Shown: in pieces, positions 43,163 to 54,957 of the stretch | Numbering within the stretch: the stretch's first letter is position 1 | Layout of the letters: each line of letters starts with the position of its first letter | Assembly (NCBI GenBank): GCA_034387635.1 | Contig: JAOANU010000009.1 | Coordinates: 124,001-188,000, forward strand | Source: Rhodosporidiobolus odoratus | Lineage: Eukaryota; Basidiomycota; Microbotryomycetes; Sporidiobolales; Sporidiobolaceae | DNA length: 64,000 nucleotides | Direction of reading: 5' to 3' | Notes under the pieces: model-generated | Told to the model about the DNA's origin: nothing | The model's database searches: none | What the model saw: only the letters and a program-made list of their open reading frames with translations | Position numbers and translations under genes: made by a program

Positions 43163-45601
43163 ATGTACTCTCTAGCGCGCGCTTCGCTGCGTGTAGCAAC
43201 TCGGCCTACAGCCCTGACTGCAGCACGATCGTCGACTGCTACTGCTTTCGCTTTTCGCCTCCCACAAGGTCCGTTCCGCTTCCTCTATCGCGCATCGAAG
43301 TGTTACTGACGACAATTTTCGCAGTGGCTGCTTTCCATGCAACCAGCCTCGCGTCCCTAGGCGTTACCTTCCCTCGCCGCGAGCAGGCTGCTGAAGCAGC
43401 TGCTGAATCCACCGAACTTCCCTCTGCCCCCTCCGCACCGACTCCTCGCACCTATGAGTCGATCAAGACTTCTCTGCACGCTCCTGTCTACCGGGCGGTC
43501 ACCGAGAAGTGCGTACCACCCTCTTTCGACACTGTAATACGCGCTGACAATGAATTCCTACAGGCCTTTCCGCTACGAAACCATGACCGACGTTCAAGCC
43601 GCCGTCCTTTCCCTTCTTCCCGACCTCGCCGCTCCCCCTCGATCTGAAGGCACCCCGGAGGAGATCAAACAGGCGCAAGATCTGCTGGTGAGGGCCAAGA
43701 CGGGTACCGGCAAGACTCTGGGTTTCCTCATTCCCGCCCTCGAGGGTCGGTTGCGCAGTTTGGAGGCGTTCCTCGAGACTTTCAAGCAGGAGAACCCGGA
43801 TGCCAAGCCCCAAGAGGTGAAGAAGGCCCTCGCCGACCACGCCAAATCGTCCGTCGGAGCCCTCATCCTTTCGCCAACCCGCGAGCTCGCCACTCAGATC
43901 GCCAACGAGGCGAGCGCTCTCACCACCCACCTGCCGCAATTCGGTGTTCGCCTCCTCGTCGGAGGAGCTTCCAAGCACCAGCAGCTTCGCGAGTGGATGA
44001 GGAGCCCGAGTAACGACATCGTGGTGGCAACCCCTGGACGCTGCGTCGACCTCCTCGAGTCCGAATCGATGATCCGCAAGCCTCTCGCCAACGCTCGCAT
44101 GCTTATCCTCGACGAGGCGGACACTCTCCTCGACATGGGTTTCTCGGACGACATCGCCACCGTCACTTCCCACCTGCCCGACAAGGCTCAGCGTCAAACC
44201 TTCCTCTTCTCCGCTACCGTCTCGAAGCAGATCCGCGAAGTCGCTCGCAAGAGTCTCAAGACCGACCACGTATACATCGATACCGTCCCCGCCGATGAAG
44301 TCGACACCCACCTCCACATTCCGCAATTCCACACCATTCTCCCCTCTGCCGCTGACCAGCTCGCCCATGTTGTCCGCCTCATCGCTCAGGACCAGCTTCT
44401 CTACGCTCGCGACGCAGCCAAGAACGGCGGAACCGGCGGAGGCAAGACCGTTGTCTTCCTCCCGACTACCCGCATGACTCAGCTCTTCTCCCTCGTCCTC
44501 TCTGCCATGAAGACCCACCTTCCCTGGGGTCGAGACACCCACATCGTCGAAATCCACTCGAAGAAGACGCAAGAGCAGCGCACCCGGGCGTCCGATTCCT
44601 TCCGTCGCAACTCGCAAGGCTACTCTGTCCTCGTCACTTCCGACGTTTCCGCCCGAGGTGTTGACTACCCTGGCGTGACTCGAGTTATCCAGATCGGTGT
44701 TCCCGGCTCGAGGGATTTGTACATCCACCGTGTCGGTCGTACCGGTCGCGCTGGCAAGCAGGGACGCGGTGACCTCGTTCTCCTACCGTGGGAGAGCGGC
44801 TTCATCTCGTGGCAGTTGAACGACATTCCTCTCAAGCCTTGCACTGTCGGCGAGACTAAACGCGATGTCGCCGCCGCTGCAAGCGAGTGGGATGCCAACC
44901 CCGCTGAATTCGCCGCTCGACCTCTTCCCCCTTCCTCTACTTCTCGCTCTTCTCGCAACGACCGTTCCTCCTCCTCCGCCCGTTCTCGCACTGCAACCAT
45001 CCCTCCTTCGATCTCCCCCCGCCTCGAATCCATCGAAGACTCGCTCTCAACCAATGTCCTTCCTACCCTCGATGCCCTCTCCGTTCGCGAAACGTTCGCC
45101 TCCCTCCTAGGTTACTACATCATGAAAGCTCACGAGCTGCGAACGACCAAGGACGTGGTCCTCACCGGTCTCAAGCAATGGAGTACCGAAGCGATGGGGT
45201 TGGAGGAGGAACCTTATGTTTCGGACGAGTTTTTGCGAAAGTTGGGAATGAACGATGGGAGGACCAAGAGGAGGGGGAAACCGAGGACGTCGTTTGGAGG
45301 GAGTGGTGGTGGGAGGTTTGAGGGAGGAGGTGGTGGTGGTGGTGGCAGTCCATGGGAAGGAAGGGGGAGGGTTTCCGGAAGGGGTGGAGATAGGTTCGGT
45401 CGTGAAGGGGGGAGGGAACGAGGAGATCGTTTCGAGAGGAGGGATCGGGGAGGAGATCGCTTCGGTGGCGGTGATCGCGAACGTGGGGACCGGTTCGGTG
45501 GACGGGAAGAACGAGGAGATCGCTTCGGAGGGGATCGTGGGGAGAGGCGTGAACGCTTCGGCGGAGGCGGTGAGAGGTGGGAACGAAGGGATCGCTACTA
45601 A
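43163..45601 (+). CDS. Mss116-like mitochondrial DEAD-box RNA helicase (775 aa)
   Basis: Exons 43163..43268, 43325..43508, 43564..45601 close to 2,328 nt. The N-terminus MYSLARASLRVATRPTALTA is an Arg/Ser/Ala-rich mitochondrial presequence. Helicase motifs appear in order: TDVQ (Q-motif region), AKTGTGKT (about residue 143), SPTRELA, TPGR, DEAD (about 280), FSAT, TSDVSARGVD and HRVGRTGRAG (about 485). A Mss116-type C-terminal extension follows. The end is a long Arg/Gly tail with repeated GDRFG units, likely RNA-binding. Mss116 helps group I/II intron splicing and translation in mitochondria. The start lies only 147 bp from a divergent tRNA-Ser gene, at the edge of the gene-poor region. Confidence 0.93.
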
Positions 45602-45993
45602 GGTAGATACTCGATTCATATCTCCCCTCTCTCTTGGACTTGTTCTCGTGAGACCTGCTAGATGTCTCTTGCCCGTTCTTCAGTGTCTGGTTGTAGCGAC
45701 TAGGTCCTCTTGTTGTCCTTGTTCCCCGGTACGCAGCTCTTGCATTACCCCTCTCTCTCCTCTCTCCTGCGCTTCCCGTCCGAGGCGCCTGCCAGGCTGG
45801 TTGTGCTGTAGGGAAAAGGACAGCTTTCTCCGTTTCCGACTGCGGTCTCTTCGACTCTCGTGCTCGACTTGGGCGGAAGTTCGGATCGAACTCAGCGAAT
45901 ACTGCTTTGCTTGGCTTCGGGGTGTATAGATACTACAGTCGGGAGAGGAAAAGGAGAGGAGAGGAGAGGAGACGATAAGAGCGAACGTCGAGC
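45602..45993. other. Convergent 3' intergenic region
   Basis: 392 bp between the helicase stop and the minus-strand GPI-protein stop. CT-rich; no gene is seen. Confidence 0.6.
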
Positions 45994-47119
45994 CTAAGCG
46001 AGAACAACCCACGCTCCCATAACTGCCGCTATACCCACCCATAGCCACCCATTTCCCCCATCGATCCCGACTCTTCCCACTGCATTCGACCCTCCAGCAC
46101 CCTCCGCAGAAGAAGAGGTCGGTTTGCTGTCCCCGACGGTTTTCCCTTCGGCCGTCCATGTAGGATTGGTCTGGATTCCGATGTCGTTGGTGATTGAAGG
46201 GATTTTGGTGCCAGAGTCGTTGTTCCTGTCGAGAACAAACGATAGGCGGAGGGGGGGACGGATTAGAGGATGGGAAAGAGGAGGTGAGGGAAGTGAGGAA
46301 GAAAAGGGTGTTGGAGAAAGGGCAAGGGCCAGTCAGTCAGCTTGAGTCCGTTCAAACGAGCCGAACGGAGATAAGATGAGAATAGAAGAAGCAGAAGAAG
46401 AAGAAGAAGAAGAAGAAGAAGCGCCCCGTACCAAATACTGGTAATAACGTTGCTAGCTTCCGCCACGACCGATGAAAAAGTCTCGCTGGGAACCGCATCC
46501 GCTATGGCGGTCACTTGGGAGGGGTTCACGTCTGAGGCTGGAGTCGAGGTTCCGTTTATGAGGCTGGTAGAGGAGGAGGAGGAGGAAGAAGCCGAAGCTG
46601 ACGATGCTGCGGCTGATCCAGACACGGCTAGAGCACACAGCTTGTCCGCTATGATTTCCCAGGGAGGAGAGTCAGTCTTCCGGATAGCGACGGTAGAGAG
46701 AGTTCACGAGGGGAAGATGCGACGAACCAGCAGTTTTAACTGGCAACCATTCTCGACAAAAGGTTCCGTTACCCCAACAGTTGGCGATTTGTGTGCTAGT
46801 CGTCGAGACGAATGTGTGAGCGATAGGGGCGAAGAAAAAGGCAATCGACTTCGACCAGGTCGGGGAGTGCTAGACGGGGCGAGGAGGAGTTACGCGCGAC
46901 TCACTACTGCTCACACAGTCCCAGTGCTTGATTCGCCAACCGACCACCACCAGTTCCCGTAGCTTGAGGAACAGCCGGAGGAATACTCGCCCAATTGCCT
47001 AAGCACTGCATCAGATCACTACCTGGGTTCATGTTGCAGCCTGTATCGTCTGCGCGGGCTTCGAGAGGGAGGGCGAGGGAAAGACCGGGTAGAGCGAGGA
47101 GTAGGAGGATGGGGAGCAT
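45994..47119 (-). CDS. Secreted GPI-anchored protein
   Basis: The first exon starts at 47,119 with MLPILLLLALPGLSLA, a signal peptide, followed by LEARADDTGCNMNPGSD and an exon ending LGLCEQ. A middle exon (from about 46,660 to 46,432) reads ADKLCALAVSGS, then Ser-rich sequence and VITSIW. The last exon (46,225-45,994) starts with NNDSGTKIPSITNDIG, is Ser/Gly-rich, and ends in a hydrophobic tail GWLWVGIAAVMGAWVVLA at the stop, the form of a GPI-anchor signal. The join across 46,431-46,226 closes in phase (TG|G, Trp); the join between exon 1 and the Ser-rich exon is not resolved. The cysteine-containing N-terminal part may be a short CFEM-like or unknown domain. Confidence 0.65.
46387..46421. 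repeat. (GAA)n/(AAG)n microsatellite
   Basis: About ten AGA/GAA units inside the intron of the minus-strand GPI-protein gene, just after the donor, where it reads (CTT)n. Confidence 0.9.
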
Positions 47120-47638
47120 GTTGAGCGAGGTTGAGGCGAGGAGGCGTGGAGCTTGAGGATGGCGAAGTGTTGGAGAAGGAGGAGGAAAAGCCACACGCGC
47201 ACGTGAACGAGCCTTTCAAACTCGCGCGCACGAGCCGCTAGACGCGTCATTGCTATCTGGAGGTTGGAGCGAAGGAAGAAGCAGCGGAAAGAGGCTCCTG
47301 TTCAGCCTGAGCGTCATCATGCAAAGGGGTCGTTGACCTTCTCAAGTCTGGCTTTTTTTCCGCTGCGAGTGACGAGAAGAGATGCAGGCACTGATCGGGT
47401 CATCCTTACACACACGCAAACACACACAGATGGAACGGGATGGAGGGGCACTAGGAGGCACAGATCCGAACTGACACACCGAGAAGACAAGCGAGAAGAA
47501 AATCACGGATAAAGTGAGAAGAAAAGCGACGACCTGCTTCAAAGGCGCCGGCTGGCCTGCACGCATAAGCGGGCGTTCATGAGCATACCCCGTAGATACC
47601 GGAAGAGCAAGAACAAAAATGCGACGCACCTTCGACCC
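47120..47638. other. Intergenic between two minus-strand genes
   Basis: 519 bp containing a CACACA-like stretch near 47,408 and T-rich/CT-rich tracts on the minus strand. No gene is supported. Confidence 0.6.
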
Positions 47639-48335
47639 TCAAACGAGCAAATTCGACTTCGGATGAGCCTTGGCCTCCTGCTTAGCTCTCTTGATCCCCT
47701 CTTTGGTAAGCTTGACCACCTGTTTCTTGAACCCCCCGTAACAGGTCTGACAGTTGGCGGCTTTGTGTTTCTTGCAGGTGGGTTGACCGTCCTAATTCGC
47801 GCGCGCGGTTTCAGGTCAAGTCAGGATCACAGTAGGTCACGACCGCGAGAGGGGGGTGAAGGGGCAGTAAGGCGTACTTTCATCATGACGTCTATGTCGA
47901 TGGCCTGGGCAGGTGACGGCCGAGAACTGGTCAGGAGGGTCTGACCAGGAAAAGAAGGTAGAAAAAAACACGACAAAGGAACGGCTGCGCACATCGCGAG
48001 TTTGGCAAGGCTCGCAGCCAGCTATTTCGCACGACACGCAGAGCGTCTCAGTCTTGAACGTGCGGTGCAATAAAAGAAAGGTAGAGGAGGAGGAGGAGGA
48101 GGCGAACCGGTAAACGAGTTGTCCTCGCCTGCGAAGGGCCGAATCGAGCTCGCTTTGTCAGCCTCTCCTTGGCATCTCGAAGCGAAGCGAGGACTCGTGG
48201 GTGCAAGGCTTGACGCGAGAGCTTACGGTAATCAACATGGCACTCGTCGCACCTCTCGTGACCATGGGGACAGAACTCGTAATCACCGACCTCGATGAGT
48301 GAGTCGTTAGAAAGGACGGGGGCGAGAGGTTCCAT
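47639..48335 (-). CDS. MYND-like zinc-finger protein
   Basis: Exon 1 starts MEPLAPVLSNDSL and carries YEFCPHGHERCDECHVDYR, a Cys/His pattern (C-x-H-x-H-x2-C-x2-C). A good donor inside the Arg codon joins it to an exon beginning EDNS. A middle exon encodes TLCVSCEIAGCEPCQTRD. The last exon reads CKKHKAANCQTCYGGFKKQV and ends HPKSNLLV at 47,639. Regularly spaced Cys/His pairs across three exons fit the zinc-binding proteins common in basidiomycetes that are annotated zf-MYND-like, probably for protein contacts. One internal join (near 48,080-48,130) does not close with the sites I can see. Function unknown. Confidence 0.6.
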
Positions 48336-48722
48336 GATGGACGTGAGTATCGTTTGCTGTGTAGACCGTTAAGAGAGTCAGTGTGGCTTAGGGGAGGGCA
48401 GAGGAGGGAAAACCGGGAGGAACGGATGCAAGTGGGGGCGGGAAGGAAGGGAGGAAGAGTCGAGGTATGCGTGAGAGTCAGCTTGAGCGCAAGAGCAAAG
48501 AAGCGCACGGGTGAGAGAGCTGAGCCTGTATGGGTGTCGAGACAGACCGAGCAGGACTAGGGGGGTGAAGAGGAGAAAGAAAGGGGGAAACCAGTCGAGG
48601 CGAGTGTGGGGAAAAGTTGCGAAGGTCAGCTGCTCTCGACAGCCACAGTTGGCAGGTCCTAGCAGCCGACGCGAGCACATCAACGGGCCTGGAAATTCAA
48701 TCAATATCGCCAAGTGGCAACT

Positions 48723-50025
48723 CTATTGCACCCCGCCTCCTCTTCGTGCCGCCGAGACCAACTTTCTCCCCTCTCCTTCCTCTTTCGCGGCCTGCTCTTC
48801 CACCAATCCTCGGACCTTCTGTGCAATCCCTTTGACAATCTTGAACGACGGAATGCCCGTATACCGCTGAACCAGATTCAGCCGTGCTGCCTCGGCGCCT
48901 TCGCTCGCCCCCTCTGCTGCGGATTGACCCTCCCCCTTCGCTTCCTGCACCCCCTTGACCGCCACATCATCCAACAACCCGACCAACTCCGGATCAATCG
49001 GGATCCTTCCCAAAAACTTGCATCCGACCGTCTCCTCGCCTCGTTCGACCTTTGATTCCTCCTTTTTACAAAAATCCTCTGCCCCTCCTCTCCCAAACAC
49101 ATTGACCACGTCTCGACAATGAGGACAGACGTATCCGGACATGTTTTCTACGAGACCGAGAAGGGGCAGTTCGGTACGACGGATGAAGGAGAGTTCTTTC
49201 GAGACGTCGAGGAGGGCTACGGCTTGAGGGGTTGAGACGAGGACGGAGGAGAGGGTCGGGAGGGGGAGGGCGGAAGGAGAGGGGGAGGGGGGCATGAGGA
49301 GGGGTCGGAGGGTTTCGAGGAGCGAGATGTGTTCGTCCGAAGTGCCTGGTGGAAGCGATGCATGGGTCAGTCTGTCTGTTGCATGCCTGATAGCGAGGAA
49401 GCAGGGAATGGGATCGTGTGTCGGAGGGGGACGTGTACGATCACATGCCCGTGGTCGTAAAAAGAGGACAGAGAGAGCGAGCGAGAGGCACGAACGTACC
49501 CGGGGGAGTATCGACAATCAAGTAATCCAATTCTCCCCACCTGACCTTTCCCAAAAACTGCTTGATCATGGCGTTCTTCTTGGGACCTCGCCAGACGACG
49601 CTCTCCCTCGAGTCGGTCAAGAGAAAGCCAATACTCATGCACGCGAGCACGCCGCCTTGGGCTGTTTTGCCATTTTCCCGCGTCGAGCCGTCTCGACTGA
49701 CGGCTTGTCCGGCTTGCGGAGTTGGAGTTGAAGTTGGAGCAGCAGCTTGTGCGACGCTGTCTGCGTCGAGGTAGACGGGAACCCAACCATCGCGGCTGGC
49801 CAACACATCCCTACCCTCGATGCCGAGCATTCGGGGCAAACTGGGACCGGTCAAATCGACGTCGAGTAAACCGATTCGGAGAGTTGGATCGTCGGCGAGG
49901 AGGGAGAGGGCGAGTTGAACTGAGACTGAGGATTTGCCTACGCCGCCTTTGCCAGAGAGAACGAGGAGAATGTGGTTGATCTGGGAGAGGCGTCGGAGAA
50001 GGGCGGCATCTTGTGGGGTGGCCAT
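48723..50025 (-). CDS. CFD1: Cytosolic Fe-S cluster assembly ATPase Cfd1/Nubp2 (382 aa)
   Basis: Exons, minus strand: 50025..49500 and 49345..48723; 1,149 nt close exactly. The Walker A loop GKGGVGKSS lies at residues 25-33, including the deviant Lys of Mrp/NBP35 ATPases. [16 protein letters not shown] and [13 protein letters not shown] follow. The scaffold cysteines CPHC are at residues 249-252, within [11 protein letters not shown]. The protein lacks the N-terminal four-Cys ferredoxin motif of Nbp35, so it is Cfd1. It works with Nbp35 as the scaffold on which [4Fe-4S] clusters are built in the cytosol for proteins such as DNA polymerases and Rli1. A low-complexity insertion (about residues 104-125) is atypical. 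Confidence 0.94.
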
Positions 50026-50334
50026 AGGTTTCGGTAAGCCTTTTACTAGACGGATTGTGTGTCTATGGAAAGGGAAGAGAGTGCGAGGGAGACACAAGTT
50101 GCTGATCAAGCCAGAGACGGAGAATGATTCAGATTCGACAATTGTCACTTCCCTCGCTTTGGTCTAGACTACCTGCGTGCGCTTGCATACGCCCAGTCGA
50201 TTCAGCATCACCGGACTCAGCCCTGCTGGGTAGCTCCGCCGTCGCCCTCCTCGAATACCGACCTTCCCCTCTTCGAAACTCGAAACTGGCAACTCGACTA
50301 GCGATCTAAAGTAATCCTGACAGTGATAATCGGC
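50026..50334. other. Divergent promoter between CFD1 and coiled-coil gene
   Basis: 309 bp separating two divergent start codons. No RNA gene or strong motif is recognised. Confidence 0.55.
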
Positions 50335-53300
50335 ATGCCCTCCGCCCGTCGACGCGCCTCTTCCCTCTCCCTCGACCCCTCGTCCGTCTCTCACCCTTCC
50401 CCTTCTCCCTCTCCCTCTCATCCCCGTTCCTCCTCTCCTTCTTCTTCAAGCACTTTCTCTTCAACCCTCAGACTACAAGTCCTCGACGTCTCGTCTTCTG
50501 CCGTAGCCTTGAGCGTCTTTACCCCTCGCTCCACCTCCTCTTTCACCTCCTCTTCTTCCTCCTCCTCCTCTTCTCTCTCGAAGCCGCCTTCAATCTCGAT
50601 CCAACTCGACAAGAGACCCTGGCCTCATGTCGCTCACGCCGGAAGCAGTACCCCCCCGCCCCCTGCCGCTGCAGCTGCCGGTGACAGGGCGGAAACCACC
50701 GTCATCGTGTATGGCTTGGATCCGGCCAGGGAATACGAGATCAGTTTGGAGGTGGTCGAAGGCGCAGAAGACGGCGAGGGGCAAGAGGGAGAAACAGGCT
50801 CGTCAGTACAGGGCAGGGCCATGATCGAGGTTGAAACTGCTGCTGGTACTCAAGGTGCGCCCTACCTTTACTTTCTCCCTCTTTACTGGCCTGGAGAGAC
50901 TCATCCCTTGCCCTTCCTCAGCTACGCCATCCCATCCAGCCGAAGAAATCACTTACCCTCCAGCTTCGCCACATCGCCCTCATCACCACCATTCCTCTTC
51001 CTCCTCCGACTTTGACCCTACCCTCTCTTCCTCTTCTCAGCCCGATGGTCCACCACCACCTTACTCTCCCGCTGCTCCCGTCTCTCATCCACCTACGAAT
51101 GTACACACCCCGTCTCCCTCTCCCGGCGAAGCCGAACCATCCACACTTCATGCGCCGTGTCCTTCCGCTCTCGCCAACCCCTCCACCGCTTCTTCCTCAT
51201 CCTCCTCGTCCTCAACACTCACTTTCCATGCAACAAACGTCTCAACAACAGCAGCAACAGCACCAACAGGCACCACAATGGACGAACCAACCCTCCGTCA
51301 AGCCCTGAAGTCCCTCCGTCTGACCTCGAAACGGACCGAATCAACCTTGATGGCCTCTCTGTCGTCTCTGCGAAAGTCGGTCGAGAAAGCCTCGAAAGAG
51401 GATCAACGGGCTCGGACTCGGATTGGGAGTTTGGAGGATCAGATTAGGAGGGCGAGGGAGGTTGAGGAACGGATGAGGGGGGTTGAGAGGGAGGAGTGGG
51501 TTAGGAGGTTGGAGGAGGTTGGAAGGGAGGAGAGGGAGGTTGAGGAGGAGGTGGAGGAGTGGAGGGAGGGGAGGAGGGAGGTGACGCTGCCGCCGGTTAC
51601 GCCGGTAACACCTGTCAAGGAGAGAGAGAACGATGTGGAAGCAAGCGAGGGGGGTGGAGGCGAGGGAGAGGAGGAGCAGCAGGAAAACTCGGACCCTCGA
51701 CCGACGCCGGCGGTGGCTTCTTCTTCTTCGATTTGGGTCGGGACGGGGGAAAACCTTGCTGAATTGGCAAAAGAGTTGGATGCGCTCAATAAGGCGATTG
51801 AAGTGGCTGAGAAGGAAAGGGAGGACAAGGCTGGTGAGGTGATCAAGACTATTGAGAGGGAGATGCAAGTCGTCGAGGGGGAACTGATTCAGTGCGTTTC
51901 GTTTCTTCCTTGTCTCCTTCTCTTTCTCCTTTTATGAGCCGAATCTACGCCTGCTCTGCTATGAAAGGGTACGAAACTCAGCTGATATTGACAGAATCAA
52001 TCATGTTACAGACTGGACCGAGAAGAAGCCCACCGCAACTACCTCGCTTCCCGTTTCGGCATCAACCCAAACGAACCTCAACTCCTCCCCATCCACCCCG
52101 GGGTCGTCCCCGTCCCTTTGTCCGTCGTCCCCGGTCCCACTTCCTCCTCGGCGGCCGGTCCGCCTTCAGGAAGTGGGGGTGGGTTCGGGTTCAGGTGGCG
52201 CCGAGGAGGAGGGGGAGGTCAACCTGCCCCAACTACCACGGGGGCAGGTGGAGTAGCGGGATTAGCAGCGAGTGGTAGTGGTGGGATGGGTCGATTTTTC
52301 CGAAGAGGGACCAGCGGGAACAACATTCCTAGCATCTCTGGCACCACCACCAATAGCACCCTGCCTCCTTCGTCCTCGTCCGCTTCGGTCTCTTCTGCCT
52401 CTACAGTGAATACCATCAACAACAACAACCCACTCCCACTCTCCCTCCCCGTCTCTGCCTCTTCCTCAACTTCTGACCTGCACCATTCCCTCATCCCCTC
52501 TCAGATCCACCCTCACCCTCACCCCCACCCCCACCCTCAACATCAGACTCAGACTCAGCATCACCCTCAACTCCCCTCCCCACCCTCCGCCTCAGTCTCA
52601 GCCTCCGCCTCAGCTTCAAACCTACCGGCAGGAACCTCTGACCGATTCGTAGCTCAACAACAGTTTGCTCAGGCTCATCAAGCTCAGGCTTTATGGGCTA
52701 TGGCTCAACAGCAGCAGGCTCAGTTAGCAGGAGGGGCAGGAGGGGCAGGAGCAGGAGGGGGACATCGAAGTGTGCCTTCTACTTCTAGTACGAGTGCGAG
52801 TGAGAGAGGGAGGTTCGCAGCAGGAGGGGGAAGGAGTAGGGCGGGGAGTCTGAAGCAGAATCAGATTCCTCCCTCTCTTTCTTCGGGAGGGGGTGTGGGG
52901 GTTATAGGAGAAGGAGGAGGTGGAGGAGGGAGGGGTAGTTTAGAAGGACTGGGACTGGGGAAGGACACGGGAGTCCAAGAGGAGCAGCGGGATGAACCGG
53001 AGCAGGAAGGAAACCATGATGAGGTTGTCGATGAAGAAGAAGAAGAAGATGATGAAGATTCACTTTCCACTCCCGCTGCTCAGTCCATTCCCCTACCTCC
53101 TTCTGTCCCCCTTCCCCTCGACTTCGACCTCGACCTTGGCGCGTCGCATTCGCATACGCGTTCACGTGCACGTTCACGACCTCCTTCACCCTCGTCCGCT
53201 TCTCTCCATTCCCTCCATTCCACCCACTCGAACCATTCTGCCAATTCAACCTCGACCTCGTTGAAGGCAGCTGGGTCTGGGTCTGGCAATGGAACCGGGA

Positions 53301-53431
53301 CAGGATTGGGTAAATGGGGAAGCAAGATTGGGACGAGTTGGAGTCAGGTTGTTAATGGGGGAAAAGCGGGCAAGGGGGGTAACAGGAAAGGAGGAGAGAT
53401 CGAGGGAGAGGAGGGGGCAGGATGGGATTGA
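50335..53431 (+). CDS. Large low-complexity protein with central coiled coil, acrB-like (969 aa)
   Basis: Exons 50335..50854, 50922..51891, 52012..53431 close to 2,910 nt. The N-terminal part has a fibronectin-like strand pattern (LRLQVLDVSSSAVALSVF, TVIVYGLDPAREYEISLEVV). A Ser/Pro-rich linker and then a central coiled coil follow (LRQALKSLRLTSKRTE, IGSLEDQIRRAREVEERMR, about residues 320-430). A second helix (ENLAELAKELDALNKAIEVA) follows, then after the last splice LDREEAHRNYLASRFGI. The long C-terminal region is Gly/Ser/Gln/His-rich. This arrangement resembles the fungal ubiquitination-network protein AcrB (Aspergillus), but the match is by layout only. An acidic EEEEEDDEDS stretch lies near 53,030. 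Confidence 0.55.
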
Positions 53432-53675
53432 GAGCGGGGAGCAGGAGTACTGCTCGCGGAGGAGGAAGAGGAGAGGCGAGATAGATAGACACTGCAAGTA
53501 CGTTGCGAACGTACCTTCAAGAGCAATGCGGTCACCCTGCTCCGGACTTGCACAAGTGAGCAGGCTGCGTGAGCTGGAATCGTGGCGGACGGTTAATGAA
53601 GCCAACCCCAAGACCGAGACAAGCCTCGCGCTCTCTCTTGCAAACAAGCCTGCTTGCACGGGTTGAAAGCCAGTT

Positions 53676-54867
53676 TCAAGCGGCGGTACTCCTAGCCTCC
53701 CTCTCAACCTCGATCGCCTTGATCCTCCTCTGTTCGTCCCTCCACTTCTTGAACCCAACTGGAGCCTTCTCAACCCCCAACCGTTCCCTGAGTTCCTCAA
53801 TCGGAGTCTCCCACTCCCTCTCCCAATAAACCCCAATCAAACAGTCTGCCCTCGCCCCCGCTCTCAAAGCCCACGGTCCATACGTTTCCCACAACCTACT
53901 TCTCTCTCCTGAATCCGACATTCGTAAAGGTCCAAACAGGGAAGAGAGTTGAGTCATGGGTAGGGAGAGGTTTGACGATTCAAACCATTTTACGACGAGT
54001 TCGGCGGGGAGCGAGACACCGAAGGAGAGGAGGACGTGGTAGAGGTCGTGGGATTCTCGGTAGCGTTGGAGGAGGTAGGCGTGGGTTGGGTTGGGGATGT
54101 AGCGCACCTGGGTTTCGCGGGGCAGTGGAGAAGAGAAGAGAGGCGAGGGAAGCGGAGGGAGTCGAGGTGGGGATGATGTGTAGGGTCAAGGAGGAGGGGG
54201 GGACAGAGGAGCACGTCGTGCAATACAGGTTTAGTCGGGTGAGGAGAAGAAAAAGACGAAAAGGACAGGAGAGAACGGAAAAGAAGGAACGGAGAGGGAG
54301 AAAAAGACCATGAAACTGACTGAATCTCGGGTATCCGGCGTCACCTTGTTTCTCTTGAGCCAATCAGCATACGCCCTTCCGAGAGTCCCTGGTGGCAACT
54401 GGGCCAAGCGATCTACGTCGACGCTCTGTTCGGTGATTCGAGGGCGTTCTCGGAGGATGGCTCGCCCGGAGGGGGTGGAGCGCATCTGAGAGTGCAAGCG
54501 GACTAGGGCGGAGTGAGGGAACAGAGTCTCGGAGAGGGTGGCGATCATGTCTGGTGGGGAGCAGAGATGGGTCAGTAGGCGCAGTGTGGGGAAAGGGAAA
54601 AGAAGCAGAAGCGGAAGAAAAGAAAAAGGGGGACTGACCATGTCTACTCGTGTCTGCCAATCCCATCACTGCTGAACCTACTGCGAGGAGTCCCTGTTGG
54701 AATGAGTTTATGCGAACATGACCTGGGTAGAGTGGGTTTGGGTCGGTAGAGAGAAGTGGAGCTGAAGAAGGAGGTCGGCAAGTTGAGTGGAATCGGACAT
54801 GGGGAGAGGGGACGAGTGCAGGAGCCACTCGACGGGTTACTGCTGATCGAGTGCAGGTGCAGGCCAT
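53676..54867 (-). CDS. COQ4: Coenzyme Q biosynthesis protein Coq4 (296 aa)
   Basis: Exons, minus strand: 54867..54639, 54550..54321, 54107..53676; 891 nt close exactly. The N-terminus is a mitochondrial presequence (MACTCTRSAVTRRVAPALVP). Family blocks include YPGHVRINSFQQGLLAVGSA, PPGTLGRAYADWL and the metal-binding motif HDLYHVL with its downstream Glu in LVVKWFE (about residues 173-188). Coq4 is a matrix-side inner-membrane protein that organises the CoQ synthome and takes part in decarboxylation/hydroxylation of the ring. The second intron is 213 bp, long for this locus. An ATG further upstream is not needed. Confidence 0.93.
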
Positions 54868-54957
54868 GTGTGTATAGTCTATAGTTAAGAGTATGATGAG
54901 AGTTGTCATCAGTTGTAACTTTGTCTCCCTCGTTCAACACTCTACACCCCTCGAATC

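Noticed and set aside
43499..44728. 409-codon minus-strand ORF
   Set aside because: It lies antisense to the MSS116-like helicase; it is a shadow frame of GC-rich coding sequence.
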